Source: Pseudomonadota bacterium (GTDB lineage: Bacteria; Pseudomonadota; Alphaproteobacteria; Reyranellales; Reyranellaceae). Taken from it: DNA of 46,753 nucleotides. Position numbers and translations under genes: made by a program. Below the pieces are notes generated by a model that saw only the letters and a program-made list of their open reading frames with translations, was not told where the DNA came from and searched no databases. Every line of letters starts with the position of its first letter. Position 1 is the stretch's first letter. Below, one piece after another: positions 39,035 through 46,495 of this stretch. The stretch covers positions 1 through 46,753 of the forward strand of contig JAFEFG010000028.1 in NCBI GenBank assembly GCA_018240685.1, in the 5' to 3' direction.

Positions 39035-40405
39035 ATGTTCGAGGTACTCGATCGACAAACGCGTTTGACCGGTAACCAGAAAAAGATCCTCGCCGCCGCG
39101 ATCATCGGCGACGCGCTGGAGTTCTTCGACTACTTCCTGATCGCCTTCGTGCTCGCGTTCCTGATCGGGCCGTGGAAGCTCACCTTCGGCCAGTCGGCGA
39201 TCGTGCTGCTCTCCTCCGGCATCGGCGCCATCATCGGCGCCTACGGCTGGGGCTGGCTCGCCGACCGCATCGGCCGCCGCAAGGTCTTCATCGGCACGGT
39301 GCTGAATTTCTCGGTCGCCACCGGCCTGCTCTACTTCACGCCCGACAACGGCTGGATCTACCTCACGATCATGCGCTTCTTCGTCGGGCTGGGCGTCGGC
39401 GGCCTCTATTGCGTCGACCTGCCGCTGGTGCAGGAATTCATGCCGACCTCCAAGCGCGGCTTCGTCGGCGGCCTGGTGACCTGCGTCATCCCGATCGGCG
39501 TCGGCATCGGCTCGGTGCTGGGCGCCTTCATGGGCGCCGACCAGTGGCGGCTGCTGTTCGCCATCGGCGTGCTGCCGGCCCTGATCGTGCTGCTGGTGCG
39601 GCTGTGGGTGCCGGAATCGCCGCGCTGGCTCGCCCGCCAGGGCCGGATGGACGAGGCGCGCAAGTCGCTCGCCTGGGCGCTCGAGGTCGATCCCCAGAGC
39701 CTGCCCGCCCCCAACGCGTCCGAGACCCGCGTGGTCAAGACCAACTGGACCGACCTGTTCAAGTATCCGCGCAGCCTGATCGTGTCCTGGCTCGGCAATG
39801 CCGGCGCCCAGACCGGCGTCTACGGCATCGTGCTGTGGGCGCCGTCGCTGTTCGTGCTGCTGCTGAAGGTCTCGCCGCAGCAGGCCTCCAAGATGATGAT
39901 CCTGCTCACGATCATGGGCTTCATCGGCCGGCTCTCCTTCTCCTGGCTGTCCGAGCGCATCGGCCGTCGGGCAAGCGGCGGGCTGCTGGGCTTCGGCGCC
40001 GGCCTGCTCACCATCCTCGCGGGCTACAATGCAACCGGCATGATCGCCGGCGTCTCGGCCTTCTGGCTGATCCTGGCGGCGGCGATGTTCTTCGCCGACG
40101 GCGGCTTCGCCATCGTCGGACCATACGGAGCGGAGATCTGGCCCTCGCACCTCAAGACCACCGGCATGGGCTCGGCCTACGGCTTCGGCGGCATCGGCAA
40201 GATCATCGGGCCGCTGGGCCTGGCGCTGATCGTGGGCTCCGGCAACTACCTGAAGCCTGACGTACCGCTGCCGCAGATCCCGACGGCCTTCCTCTATCTC
40301 GGCTGCTGGTTCCTGATGGCGGGGATCGTCTATTATTTCCTCGGCATCGAGACCAAGGGCAAGTCGCACGAGCAGATCGACCTCGAACTTGCCGCCGCAG
40401 ACTGA
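39035..40405 (+). CDS. MFS transporter, aromatic acid/sugar-type
   Basis: This is a 456-residue major facilitator protein with twelve predicted helices. GDALEFFDYFLIAFVLAFL near 26-44 is the first-helix motif of aromatic acid and metabolite:H+ symporters. GWLADRIGRRKVF is the loop 2-3 signature, and PESPRWLARQGRMDEA is the sugar-porter-like loop after helix 6. ATG has GGAGG nine bases upstream. It probably brings in the substrate of the downstream monooxygenase, VOC protein and hydrolase (inference). Confidence 0.92.
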   Translation: MFEVLDRQTRLTGNQKKILAAAIIGDALEFFDYFLIAFVLAFLIGPWKLTFGQSAIVLLSSGIGAIIGAYGWGWLADRIGRRKVFIGTVLNFSVATGLLYFTPDNGWIYLTIMRFFVGLGVGGLYCVDLPLVQEFMPTSKRGFVGGLVTCVIPIGVGIGSVLGAFMGADQWRLLFAIGVLPALIVLLVRLWVPESPRWLARQGRMDEARKSLAWALEVDPQSLPAPNASETRVVKTNWTDLFKYPRSLIVSWLGNAGAQTGVYGIVLWAPSLFVLLLKVSPQQASKMMILLTIMGFIGRLSFSWLSERIGRRASGGLLGFGAGLLTILAGYNATGMIAGVSAFWLILAAAMFFADGGFAIVGPYGAEIWPSHLKTTGMGSAYGFGGIGKIIGPLGLALIVGSGNYLKPDVPLPQIPTAFLYLGCWFLMAGIVYYFLGIETKGKSHEQIDLELAAAD

Positions 40406-40426
40406 TCCGCGTCGAAGAGGGCTGCC

Positions 40427-41641
40427 TTGGACACGTTCATCCCGACCTCCGCCGACCTCGCGGGAGACCCGAGCCTGGTCTCCCGCGCCGAAGCGTTGCG
40501 TCCCGCGATCGAGGCCGCATCGGCCGAGATCGAGCAGAAGCGCCGGATCCCGCCGGCGCTGCTCGAGAAGCTCCACGACGCGCGGCTGTTCCGCCTGCTG
40601 CTGCCGCGCACGTCGAACGGGATCGAGACCGATCCCGTCACCTTCTTCCATGTGATCGAGACCATCGCCCGCGGCGACGCCTCGACCGCCTGGTGCCTGA
40701 GCCAGGCCGGCGGCTGCGCCATGTCGGCGGCCTATCTCGCCCTGCCGGTCGCCAACGCGATCTTCGGCGACGATCCGCGGGCGGTGCTGGCCTGGGGGCC
40801 GGGGCCGCGCGTGAAGGCGGTCGAGGTCGAGGAAGGCGGCAGGATCGCCGGCTACACGGTGACGGGGGTGTGGTCCTTCGCCTCCGGCGGTCGCCACGCC
40901 ACCTGGCTCGGCGCGCACTGCCCCATCTTCAGGGCCGACGGCTCGCCGCGGCTGGACGCGGACGGACGGCAGGCCGAGCGCACCATGCTGGTATGCACCG
41001 GGGAGGTCGTCTGGACCGACATCTGGAACGTGGTCGGCCTGCGCGGCACGGCGAGCGACCAGTTCTCGCTCAGCGACCATTTCGTGCGCGCCGACCACTC
41101 GATCACGCGCGACTACGAGAAGGAATGCCGCGAACCCGGCCCGCTCTACCGCATGTCGGCGCTCACCTGCTACGAGGTGGGCTTCGCCGGCGTGGCGCTC
41201 GGCGTCGCGCGGGCCGCGCTCGACGATTTCGTCGACGTGGCGCGCAACAAGGTCCCGCGCGGCCAGAGGAGTCCGATCCGCGACAATGCCGTGGTGCAGA
41301 CCAACCTTGCCCAGGCCGAGGTCGCCGTCCGGGCCGCGCGCGCCTTCCTGCTGCAGTCGGTAGCCTCGATCTGGCGGGAGATCTCGACCGGCGGCACGCT
41401 CACGCTCGAGCATCGCATGGCCATCCGCATGGCCTCGACCAACGCCATCCACCGCGCCCGCGAGGCGGTGGATTTCGCCTACAATGCCGCCGGCGCCACG
41501 GCCATCTTCGAGAGCCATCCGCTGGCCCGGCGCTTCCGCGACATCCACACCGTGACCCAGCAGCTGCAGGGCCGGCTTTCCCATTTCGAGACGGTGGGCG
41601 CCTGGATGATGGGTGCCGAGGCCGATCTTACTTTCGTCTAG
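40427..41641 (+). CDS. Acyl-CoA dehydrogenase-fold flavin monooxygenase
   Basis: This is a 404-residue protein of the acyl-CoA dehydrogenase fold, in the flavin-dependent hydroxylase group (HsaA/HpaB/DszC type), which uses reduced FMN from a partner reductase. RGDASTAWCLSQAGG near 83-97 and SFASGGRHATWLGA near 147-160 are the flavin-binding loops, and VVGLRGTASDQFSL near 202-215 is typical. The start is TTG with GAGG six bases upstream; no ATG fits. No dedicated flavin reductase is next to it; the nitroreductase is far away. It would hydroxylate an aromatic or similar substrate. Confidence 0.85.
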   Translation: MDTFIPTSADLAGDPSLVSRAEALRPAIEAASAEIEQKRRIPPALLEKLHDARLFRLLLPRTSNGIETDPVTFFHVIETIARGDASTAWCLSQAGGCAMSAAYLALPVANAIFGDDPRAVLAWGPGPRVKAVEVEEGGRIAGYTVTGVWSFASGGRHATWLGAHCPIFRADGSPRLDADGRQAERTMLVCTGEVVWTDIWNVVGLRGTASDQFSLSDHFVRADHSITRDYEKECREPGPLYRMSALTCYEVGFAGVALGVARAALDDFVDVARNKVPRGQRSPIRDNAVVQTNLAQAEVAVRAARAFLLQSVASIWREISTGGTLTLEHRMAIRMASTNAIHRAREAVDFAYNAAGATAIFESHPLARRFRDIHTVTQQLQGRLSHFETVGAWMMGAEADLTFV

Positions 41642-41650
41642 GAGACTGTC

Positions 41651-42064
41651 ATGCCGCTTGGCGCCCTGCAGCACTACACCATCGAACCGTCCAACCTGGA
41701 GCGCACCAAGGATTTCTACTGCGACATCCTGGGGCTGGAGAACGGCGACCGCCCGCCGCTGGGCTTTCCGGGCTACTGGCTCTATTCCGGTGGCGTCGCG
41801 ACCGTGCATCTGCTCGGCAAGCGCGAGCCGCGCGAGGGCATCGTCGTGCGCGGCACCCGGAAGAAGTTCAAGGACACCGGCCGCTTCGACCATATCGCCT
41901 TCGCGGCCACCGATGTCGAGGGCGTGCGCGCACGGCTCAAGGCGCACAACGTGCCGTTCCGCGAGCAGATCCTTCCGCGCATCGGCGCCACGCAGATCTT
42001 CCTCTACGATCCCGACGGCGTCGGCGTGGAGCTGAACTTCCCGCCCGAGCCGGCGGGTCCGTAA
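41651..42064 (+). CDS. VOC/glyoxalase family protein
   Basis: This is a 137-residue single-domain VOC protein. LQHYTIEPSNLERTKDFYCD near 6-25 is the first-strand motif, and FDHIAFAATDVEG near 79-91 the second; likely metal ligands are His8, His81 and Glu127 (GVELNFPP). Function could be dioxygenase, lyase or isomerase. The ribosome site AGGAG overlaps the stop of the monooxygenase gene, so the two are co-translated. A strong terminator follows. Confidence 0.88.
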   Translation: MPLGALQHYTIEPSNLERTKDFYCDILGLENGDRPPLGFPGYWLYSGGVATVHLLGKREPREGIVVRGTRKKFKDTGRFDHIAFAATDVEGVRARLKAHNVPFREQILPRIGATQIFLYDPDGVGVELNFPPEPAGP

Positions 42065-42085
42065 CGCCATCCTCTCGCCGATCAT

Positions 42086-42120
42086 GCGCGGCCGGCAGCG
42101 CTGGCCGCGCTTCTCTTGTT
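42086..42120 (+). terminator. Intrinsic terminator after the VOC gene
   Basis: GCGCGGCC (42086-42093) pairs with GGCCGCGC (42103-42110), with a 9-base loop, and is followed by TTCTCTTGTT. It ends the MFS-monooxygenase-VOC transcript. It makes a TTG start at 42116 for the next gene unlikely. Confidence 0.75.
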
Positions 42121-42142
42121 CGCTCCCTCGTTCGCCTCCACC

Positions 42143-44026
42143 ATGTTGACCCGCATCGAGATCCAGAAGATCGAGCCGTTCGCCGAGGGCGCATCCTTCG
42201 GCGATACGGGCGCCTACGAGCGCGTCATCGGCATGGCGCATGGCGAGATCGATCCCGATGATCCCGCCAACGAGGGCATCGCCCTCCTCGACAAGGCGCC
42301 GCGCAATGCCCGCGGCAGGGTCGAGTACGCGACCGACATCTTCATCCTGCGGCCCAGGGACGCCGCCCGGGGCAACGGCCGCATCCTCTACGAAGTGAAC
42401 AACCGCGGCCGCAAGATGCTGTTCGGCAACATCGCCGACGGGCCGCAGGGCGTGAACGATCCCCGCACGGCGGCCGACGCCGGCAACGGCTTTCCGCTCA
42501 GGCTGGGCTACACGATCGTGTGGTCCGGCTGGGACCCGGATGCGCCGCGCGCCAACATGGGTCTCGGCCTGACCGCGCCGATCGCCACCGACGACGGCCG
42601 GCCGATCGTCCAGACGGTGCGCGAGGAATTCGTCTCCGGCACGCGCGCCGGCGTGCTGGAGGCGTTCAGGCTGTCGCACGAAGCGGCGACGCTCGATCCC
42701 TACCGGGCGCGGCTGACCGTGCGCGAACGCGCCGCCGACCCGCCGCAGGAACTGCCGACGGGCGACTGGGCGTTCCTCGACAGCCGCACGATCAGGCTGC
42801 GCGACGGGCTCAAGCCGACGCCCGGCTTCCTCTACGAATTCACCTACGCGGCGAAGAACCCCAAAGTGCAGGGGCTGGGCTTCGCCGCCACGCGCGACGT
42901 GGTGAGCTGGCTGCGCCACGACCCGCGCGGCGCCGAGGCGACGGGCGGCCGGATCGCCCATGCCCTCGCGATCGGCTTCTCGCAGGCGGGACGCTACCTG
43001 CGCCACCATATCGGCGCCGGCTTCAATCGCGACGAGCAGGGCCGCACGGTGTTCGACGGCGTGCTGAGCCATATCGCGGGGGTGGGCCGCATCTTCTTCA
43101 ACGTCCCGTTCGGCCAGCCCGCGCGCACCAACACCCAGCACGAGGATCACGGCTTCCCCGAGAACGCGTTCCCCTTCTCGACGGCGACGCTCGAGGATCC
43201 GTTGACGGGCAGGACGGGATCGTTGTTCCGCGGCGACGGTTCCGACCCGCGGTTGATCGAGACCAACACCTCGACCGAATACTGGCAGAAGGGCGCCTCG
43301 CTGCTGCATACCGATCCGCTCGGCATGAAGGACATCGCGCTGCCCGCTCATTCCCGCGTCTACATGATCGCCGGCACCCAGCATGGCGGCCGCGCCGGGG
43401 CGACCAGCGATCCCGGGCCGAACAGGAATCCGCGCAACCCGCACAATCCGATGCCGGCCGTGCGCGCGCTGCTGGTGGCGCTCGATGCCTGGGTCGCGTC
43501 CGGCACGGCGCCGCCGCCGAGCCGCGTGCCCTCGCTCGGCGACGGCACGCTGGTCGAGCCGGACAGGACCGGCTTTCCTCCGATTCCCGGCGTCGCCGTC
43601 GTCACGGTCACCAATCAGGTCGCCCCGCCCGGCGACTGGGTGCATCCGCAGCCCGCCGAGCGCGCCTATCGCACGCTCGTCTGCCGCGTCGATGCCGACG
43701 GCAACGAGATCGCCGGCATCCGCCTGCCCGACATTGCCGTGCCGCTCGCGACCTATACGGGCTGGAACGAATACAAGCCGCCCTATCCCGCCGGCGAGCT
43801 GGCGGACCGCGACGGCAGCTATCTCCCCTTCGCGCCCGACGCGGCCGCGCGGGAGAAGACGGGCGATCCCCGCCCCGCCATCGCCGAACGCCATGCCGAC
43901 CGTGCGGCCTATGTCGCCAGGGTCCGAGCGGTCGTCGAACAGTTGCAGAAGGACCGGCTTCTCCTGCAGGAAGATGCCGATCGATATTTCGAACGGGCGC
44001 GCCAGGAAGCGCGCCTCAAGCCGTAG
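42143..44026 (+). CDS. Alpha/beta hydrolase domain protein (large, Abhydrolase_10-like)
   Basis: This is a 627-residue alpha/beta hydrolase of a large family with a split domain. Nucleophile Ser280 lies in IGFSQAGRYLR. LYEVNNRGRKMLF near 82-94 and SRVYMIAGTQHGG near 403-415 (a likely catalytic His) belong to the hydrolase core. No signal peptide is seen. ATG at 42143 has no clear ribosome site; it lies right after the terminator of the previous unit, so its promoter is unclear. It may hydrolyse an ester intermediate of the neighbouring pathway (inference). Confidence 0.82.
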   Translation: MLTRIEIQKIEPFAEGASFGDTGAYERVIGMAHGEIDPDDPANEGIALLDKAPRNARGRVEYATDIFILRPRDAARGNGRILYEVNNRGRKMLFGNIADGPQGVNDPRTAADAGNGFPLRLGYTIVWSGWDPDAPRANMGLGLTAPIATDDGRPIVQTVREEFVSGTRAGVLEAFRLSHEAATLDPYRARLTVRERAADPPQELPTGDWAFLDSRTIRLRDGLKPTPGFLYEFTYAAKNPKVQGLGFAATRDVVSWLRHDPRGAEATGGRIAHALAIGFSQAGRYLRHHIGAGFNRDEQGRTVFDGVLSHIAGVGRIFFNVPFGQPARTNTQHEDHGFPENAFPFSTATLEDPLTGRTGSLFRGDGSDPRLIETNTSTEYWQKGASLLHTDPLGMKDIALPAHSRVYMIAGTQHGGRAGATSDPGPNRNPRNPHNPMPAVRALLVALDAWVASGTAPPPSRVPSLGDGTLVEPDRTGFPPIPGVAVVTVTNQVAPPGDWVHPQPAERAYRTLVCRVDADGNEIAGIRLPDIAVPLATYTGWNEYKPPYPAGELADRDGSYLPFAPDAAAREKTGDPRPAIAERHADRAAYVARVRAVVEQLQKDRLLLQEDADRYFERARQEARLKP

Positions 44027-44041
44027 CAAGGGAGTGGCAGC

Positions 44042-45106
44042 ATGGGTAAGCGGATCGCGGTCGTCGGCGTCGGAGCCTTGGGAGGCTATGTCGGCGGCTA
44101 TCTCGCCAGGACCGGCGAGGACGTGACCCTGATCGACTTCTGGCCGGAGAACATCGAGACCATCCGCAAGCGCGGCCTGGAACTCGACGGCGTGACGCCG
44201 GAGGAGAAGTTCACCGTCACCGAGGCCAAGACCATGCATCTCACCGAGATGCAGGAGCTGTCGCGCCAGAAGCCGATCGACATCGCCTTCGTGTCGATGA
44301 AGTCCTACGACACCGAATGGGCGACCTCGCTCATCCGGCAGTATCTCGCGCCCGACGGCTATGTCGTGTCGCTGCAGAACTGCCTCAACGAGGAGCGCAT
44401 CGCCGGCATCGTCGGCTGGGGCAAGACGGTCGGCATGGTGGCGTCGCTGATCTCGGTCGACATGTACGAGCCCGCCCGCATCCGCCGCACCGTCGCCAAG
44501 GGCGGCGACAAGCACACCGTCTTCCGCGTCGGCGAGGTGCATGGCCGCATCACCAAGCGCGTCGAGGAGCTGCGCGAGATGGTGGCCCGCATCGACAGCG
44601 CCAAGACGACCACCAACCTGTGGGGCGAGCGCTGGTCGAAGCTGTGCCAGAACGGCATGAAGAACGGCGTCTCGGCCGCCACCGGCCTCACCGGCACCGA
44701 TTGCGACCGCAACGACGCGATCCGCCGCTTCTCGATCAAGCTCGGCGGCGAGGCGGTGCGCGTCGGCCAGGCGCTGGGCTACCACATCGAGAAGATCGGC
44801 AAGTTCGAGCCCGAGACGCTGGCGAAGGCCTCCGAGGGCGACAAGGCGGCGCTCGACGAGGTCGAGGCGATCCTGCGCCCGGGCTCCAACACCAATCCCA
44901 ACCCGCGCGCCGACATCCAGCGGCCCTCGATGGCGCAGGACATCCTCAAGGGACGCCGCACCGAGATCGAATTCATGAACGGCTACATCGCCGAGCGCGG
45001 CAGTTATATCGGCGTGCCGGCGCCGACCCACGCCAAGCTGACCGAGATCGTGAAGAAGGTCGAACGCCAGGAACTCAAGGCCGCGCCGGCCCTGCTGGGC
45101 GGCTGA
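44042..45106 (+). CDS. Ketopantoate reductase-like (ApbA/PanE) protein
   Basis: This is a 354-residue member of the ketopantoate reductase family. The N-terminal NADPH motif GVGALGGYVGG is at 9-19. Lys in VSMKSYDT near 86 matches the family's catalytic region, and KNGVSAATGLTG near 207-218 is a C-terminal signature-like segment. It is longer than PanE (about 300). A catabolic 2-hydroxy acid or keto-acid reductase role is more likely than pantothenate synthesis, given its neighbours (inference). AGGGAG precedes the ATG, 15 bases after the hydrolase gene. Confidence 0.88.
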   Translation: MGKRIAVVGVGALGGYVGGYLARTGEDVTLIDFWPENIETIRKRGLELDGVTPEEKFTVTEAKTMHLTEMQELSRQKPIDIAFVSMKSYDTEWATSLIRQYLAPDGYVVSLQNCLNEERIAGIVGWGKTVGMVASLISVDMYEPARIRRTVAKGGDKHTVFRVGEVHGRITKRVEELREMVARIDSAKTTTNLWGERWSKLCQNGMKNGVSAATGLTGTDCDRNDAIRRFSIKLGGEAVRVGQALGYHIEKIGKFEPETLAKASEGDKAALDEVEAILRPGSNTNPNPRADIQRPSMAQDILKGRRTEIEFMNGYIAERGSYIGVPAPTHAKLTEIVKKVERQELKAAPALLGG

Positions 45107-45476
45107 GTCCGGGGCCGTCGGCGCGGCTTTGGTTACGAAAGGTAACGCTTTTAAAAAGGGAAATAAAAGGGAACCGACCCCGCGACGAGCCTTGCACGGG
45201 AGATCGTGACGGGTGCTGCGCGGACGCACGGCCGACGGGGTGGTTACCGGAAGTGACGCTTTAAATAACGGCGAATCAATTGCCGCCGCCCGCGCGGCGG
45301 CGTGTGTCCGGAACTCGCTGATGAGAAGGCGCCTCATCGCGTGACGATAGGCGTGCCGCGTGGAGCGACCTATTCCGGTCGCCTACGGCAGTGCGCGTCG
45401 CACGCTGCACGCGGCACATGAAGGGGGGTAAGGACCGGAATCGTTGGTTCGAGGGGTGCGGACTTAAATTGCCCGC
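45107..45476. other. Repeat- and hairpin-rich intergenic region
   Basis: About 370 bases without a supported gene. It holds two diverged copies of a GGTTAC...ACGCTTT element (45131 and 45242) and the phrase AAATAAAAGGGAACCGACCC. It also has several hairpins: GCCGCCGC/GCGGCGGC at 45282-45301, GATGAG/CTCATC at 45320-45338, and GCGACC/GGTCGC near 45366-45383. The pattern resembles the dispersed intergenic palindromes of bacteria. No T-tract follows a stem, so none is an obvious terminator. Confidence 0.55.
45131..45271 (+). repeat. Diverged direct repeat, GGTTAC...ACGCTTT
   Basis: GGTTACGAAAGGTAACGCTT (45131-45150) and GGTTACCGGAAGTGACGCTT (45242-45261) align with 14 of 20 bases equal, 111 bases apart, each followed by an AT-rich run. 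The first is also an inverted repeat (GTTAC/GTAAC). They may be a mobile or regulatory intergenic element; whether they recur elsewhere in the genome cannot be seen here. Confidence 0.4.
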
Positions 45477-46463
45477 ATGGCTCGCTACCTCCTCCCGCCG
45501 ATCCCGCCCGAAGACCTGCCCCCGCCGGCGCCGCGCGAGCATCTCGCCGGACAGGACTATCTCAACGGCGTCGCCCCGCCCGACACGCAGGACCTCGCTG
45601 CCTTGGACACTGCGCATCAGGCCGCGACGGTACGGAACGAATCCGACTGGCCCGACAACGCAAGCCAGCGCGCCACCAACCAGCACTTCATCGACGTCGC
45701 CTTCGGCACCAGGAAGCGCGACGCCGTCAAAGCCCGCGCCGAACTGACCCGCGCCGTCACCGACTGGCTCGCCCAGCCCACCCCCGACGGCAGCCCGCAG
45801 ACCCAACGCCCGCCGCTTCCGATCTGGACGAAGCTCGATCCGCAGCAGCAGCGCGAGGCCGATATCGTGCTGGCGCAGAACGCTGTTGGGTCGCCGGACG
45901 CAGAGCATCGAGTAGAAACCGACAGTCGCCGCGGAACCGCTCCCAATGTGGAACCGCCTCCCGGAAGTCCAGACTATGAACGCGCCGCAAGGAAACTACT
46001 GCCAGAAGTCGCCAATCCCTTCAGTGGCCTTTCGCATTGGCTGTTCGGTGGCGGTGAACCTGTCCGCTATCGCTTCGACGATATCGATACAAGTTCGGTA
46101 AGGCCCGAGCAGTTTCCCGAAGTGCAGAGAATCCTAAAGGAGGGAAAGCCCGGTACGTACACGATAGAAGGCACGAAGCCGTTCTGGGCCGGGAACAGAT
46201 TTAATTCCAGGTTCCTTGTTGGAAACATAACCCTCAAAATGGGCGGCAAGCTCGTGCTTCGAGAAGACGGTAGCTATTCGTTCGAAGGGAAACTGAGTGC
46301 TCTGCCGGATCGATATCGAATGTACGGGGGGAGCCACCGAAAGGAGATAGACGAAGACGCCACTCGGATTGGCGAAGCGCTAGGTTCGCTCGGACACCGT
46401 GACTATACGGTCTTCATTCTTGGCGAGAAGCCGATCAGCTCGTCAGGAAGGCGTGCTCGTTGA
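45477..46463 (+). CDS. Colicin M-family lipid II-degrading toxin with novel N-terminal region
   Basis: This is a 328-residue protein in two parts. Residues 1-180 are Pro-rich and match nothing I recognise (MARYLLPPIPPEDLPPPAPR). Residues about 183-326 align through their length with the catalytic end of colicin M, which cleaves lipid II in the periplasm and kills bacteria. Shared landmarks are GLSHWLFGGGE, FLVGNITLKMGGKL, GSYSFEGKL, a D-x-Y...HR site, TRIGEALGSLG, ILGEKPI and a final SSGRR. The catalytic spacing is conserved (Asp278, Tyr280, His287, Arg288), but the Asp after Tyr is Arg281. There is no signal peptide, as in colicin M. GC falls from about 71% (45481-45780) to 53% (46081-46380), so the toxin tip looks acquired. 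No immunity gene was found. Confidence 0.85.
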   Translation: MARYLLPPIPPEDLPPPAPREHLAGQDYLNGVAPPDTQDLAALDTAHQAATVRNESDWPDNASQRATNQHFIDVAFGTRKRDAVKARAELTRAVTDWLAQPTPDGSPQTQRPPLPIWTKLDPQQQREADIVLAQNAVGSPDAEHRVETDSRRGTAPNVEPPPGSPDYERAARKLLPEVANPFSGLSHWLFGGGEPVRYRFDDIDTSSVRPEQFPEVQRILKEGKPGTYTIEGTKPFWAGNRFNSRFLVGNITLKMGGKLVLREDGSYSFEGKLSALPDRYRMYGGSHRKEIDEDATRIGEALGSLGHRDYTVFILGEKPISSSGRRAR

Positions 46464-46495
46464 GTAAAGCGCTCATCCGCAGGACGATCGACCGA

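Noticed and set aside
37967..45337. A minus-strand open frame of 2456 codons
   Set aside because: Beyond the 285-codon PEP-mutase-family gene it is antisense to five well-supported plus-strand genes. Its translation is Arg/Asp/His-rich low-complexity sequence, typical of the mirror frame of GC-rich codons.
45440..45470. GGTTCGA-like T-loop sequence, considered as a tRNA fragment or attachment site
   Set aside because: No cloverleaf can be formed around it and no acceptor stem partner is present.
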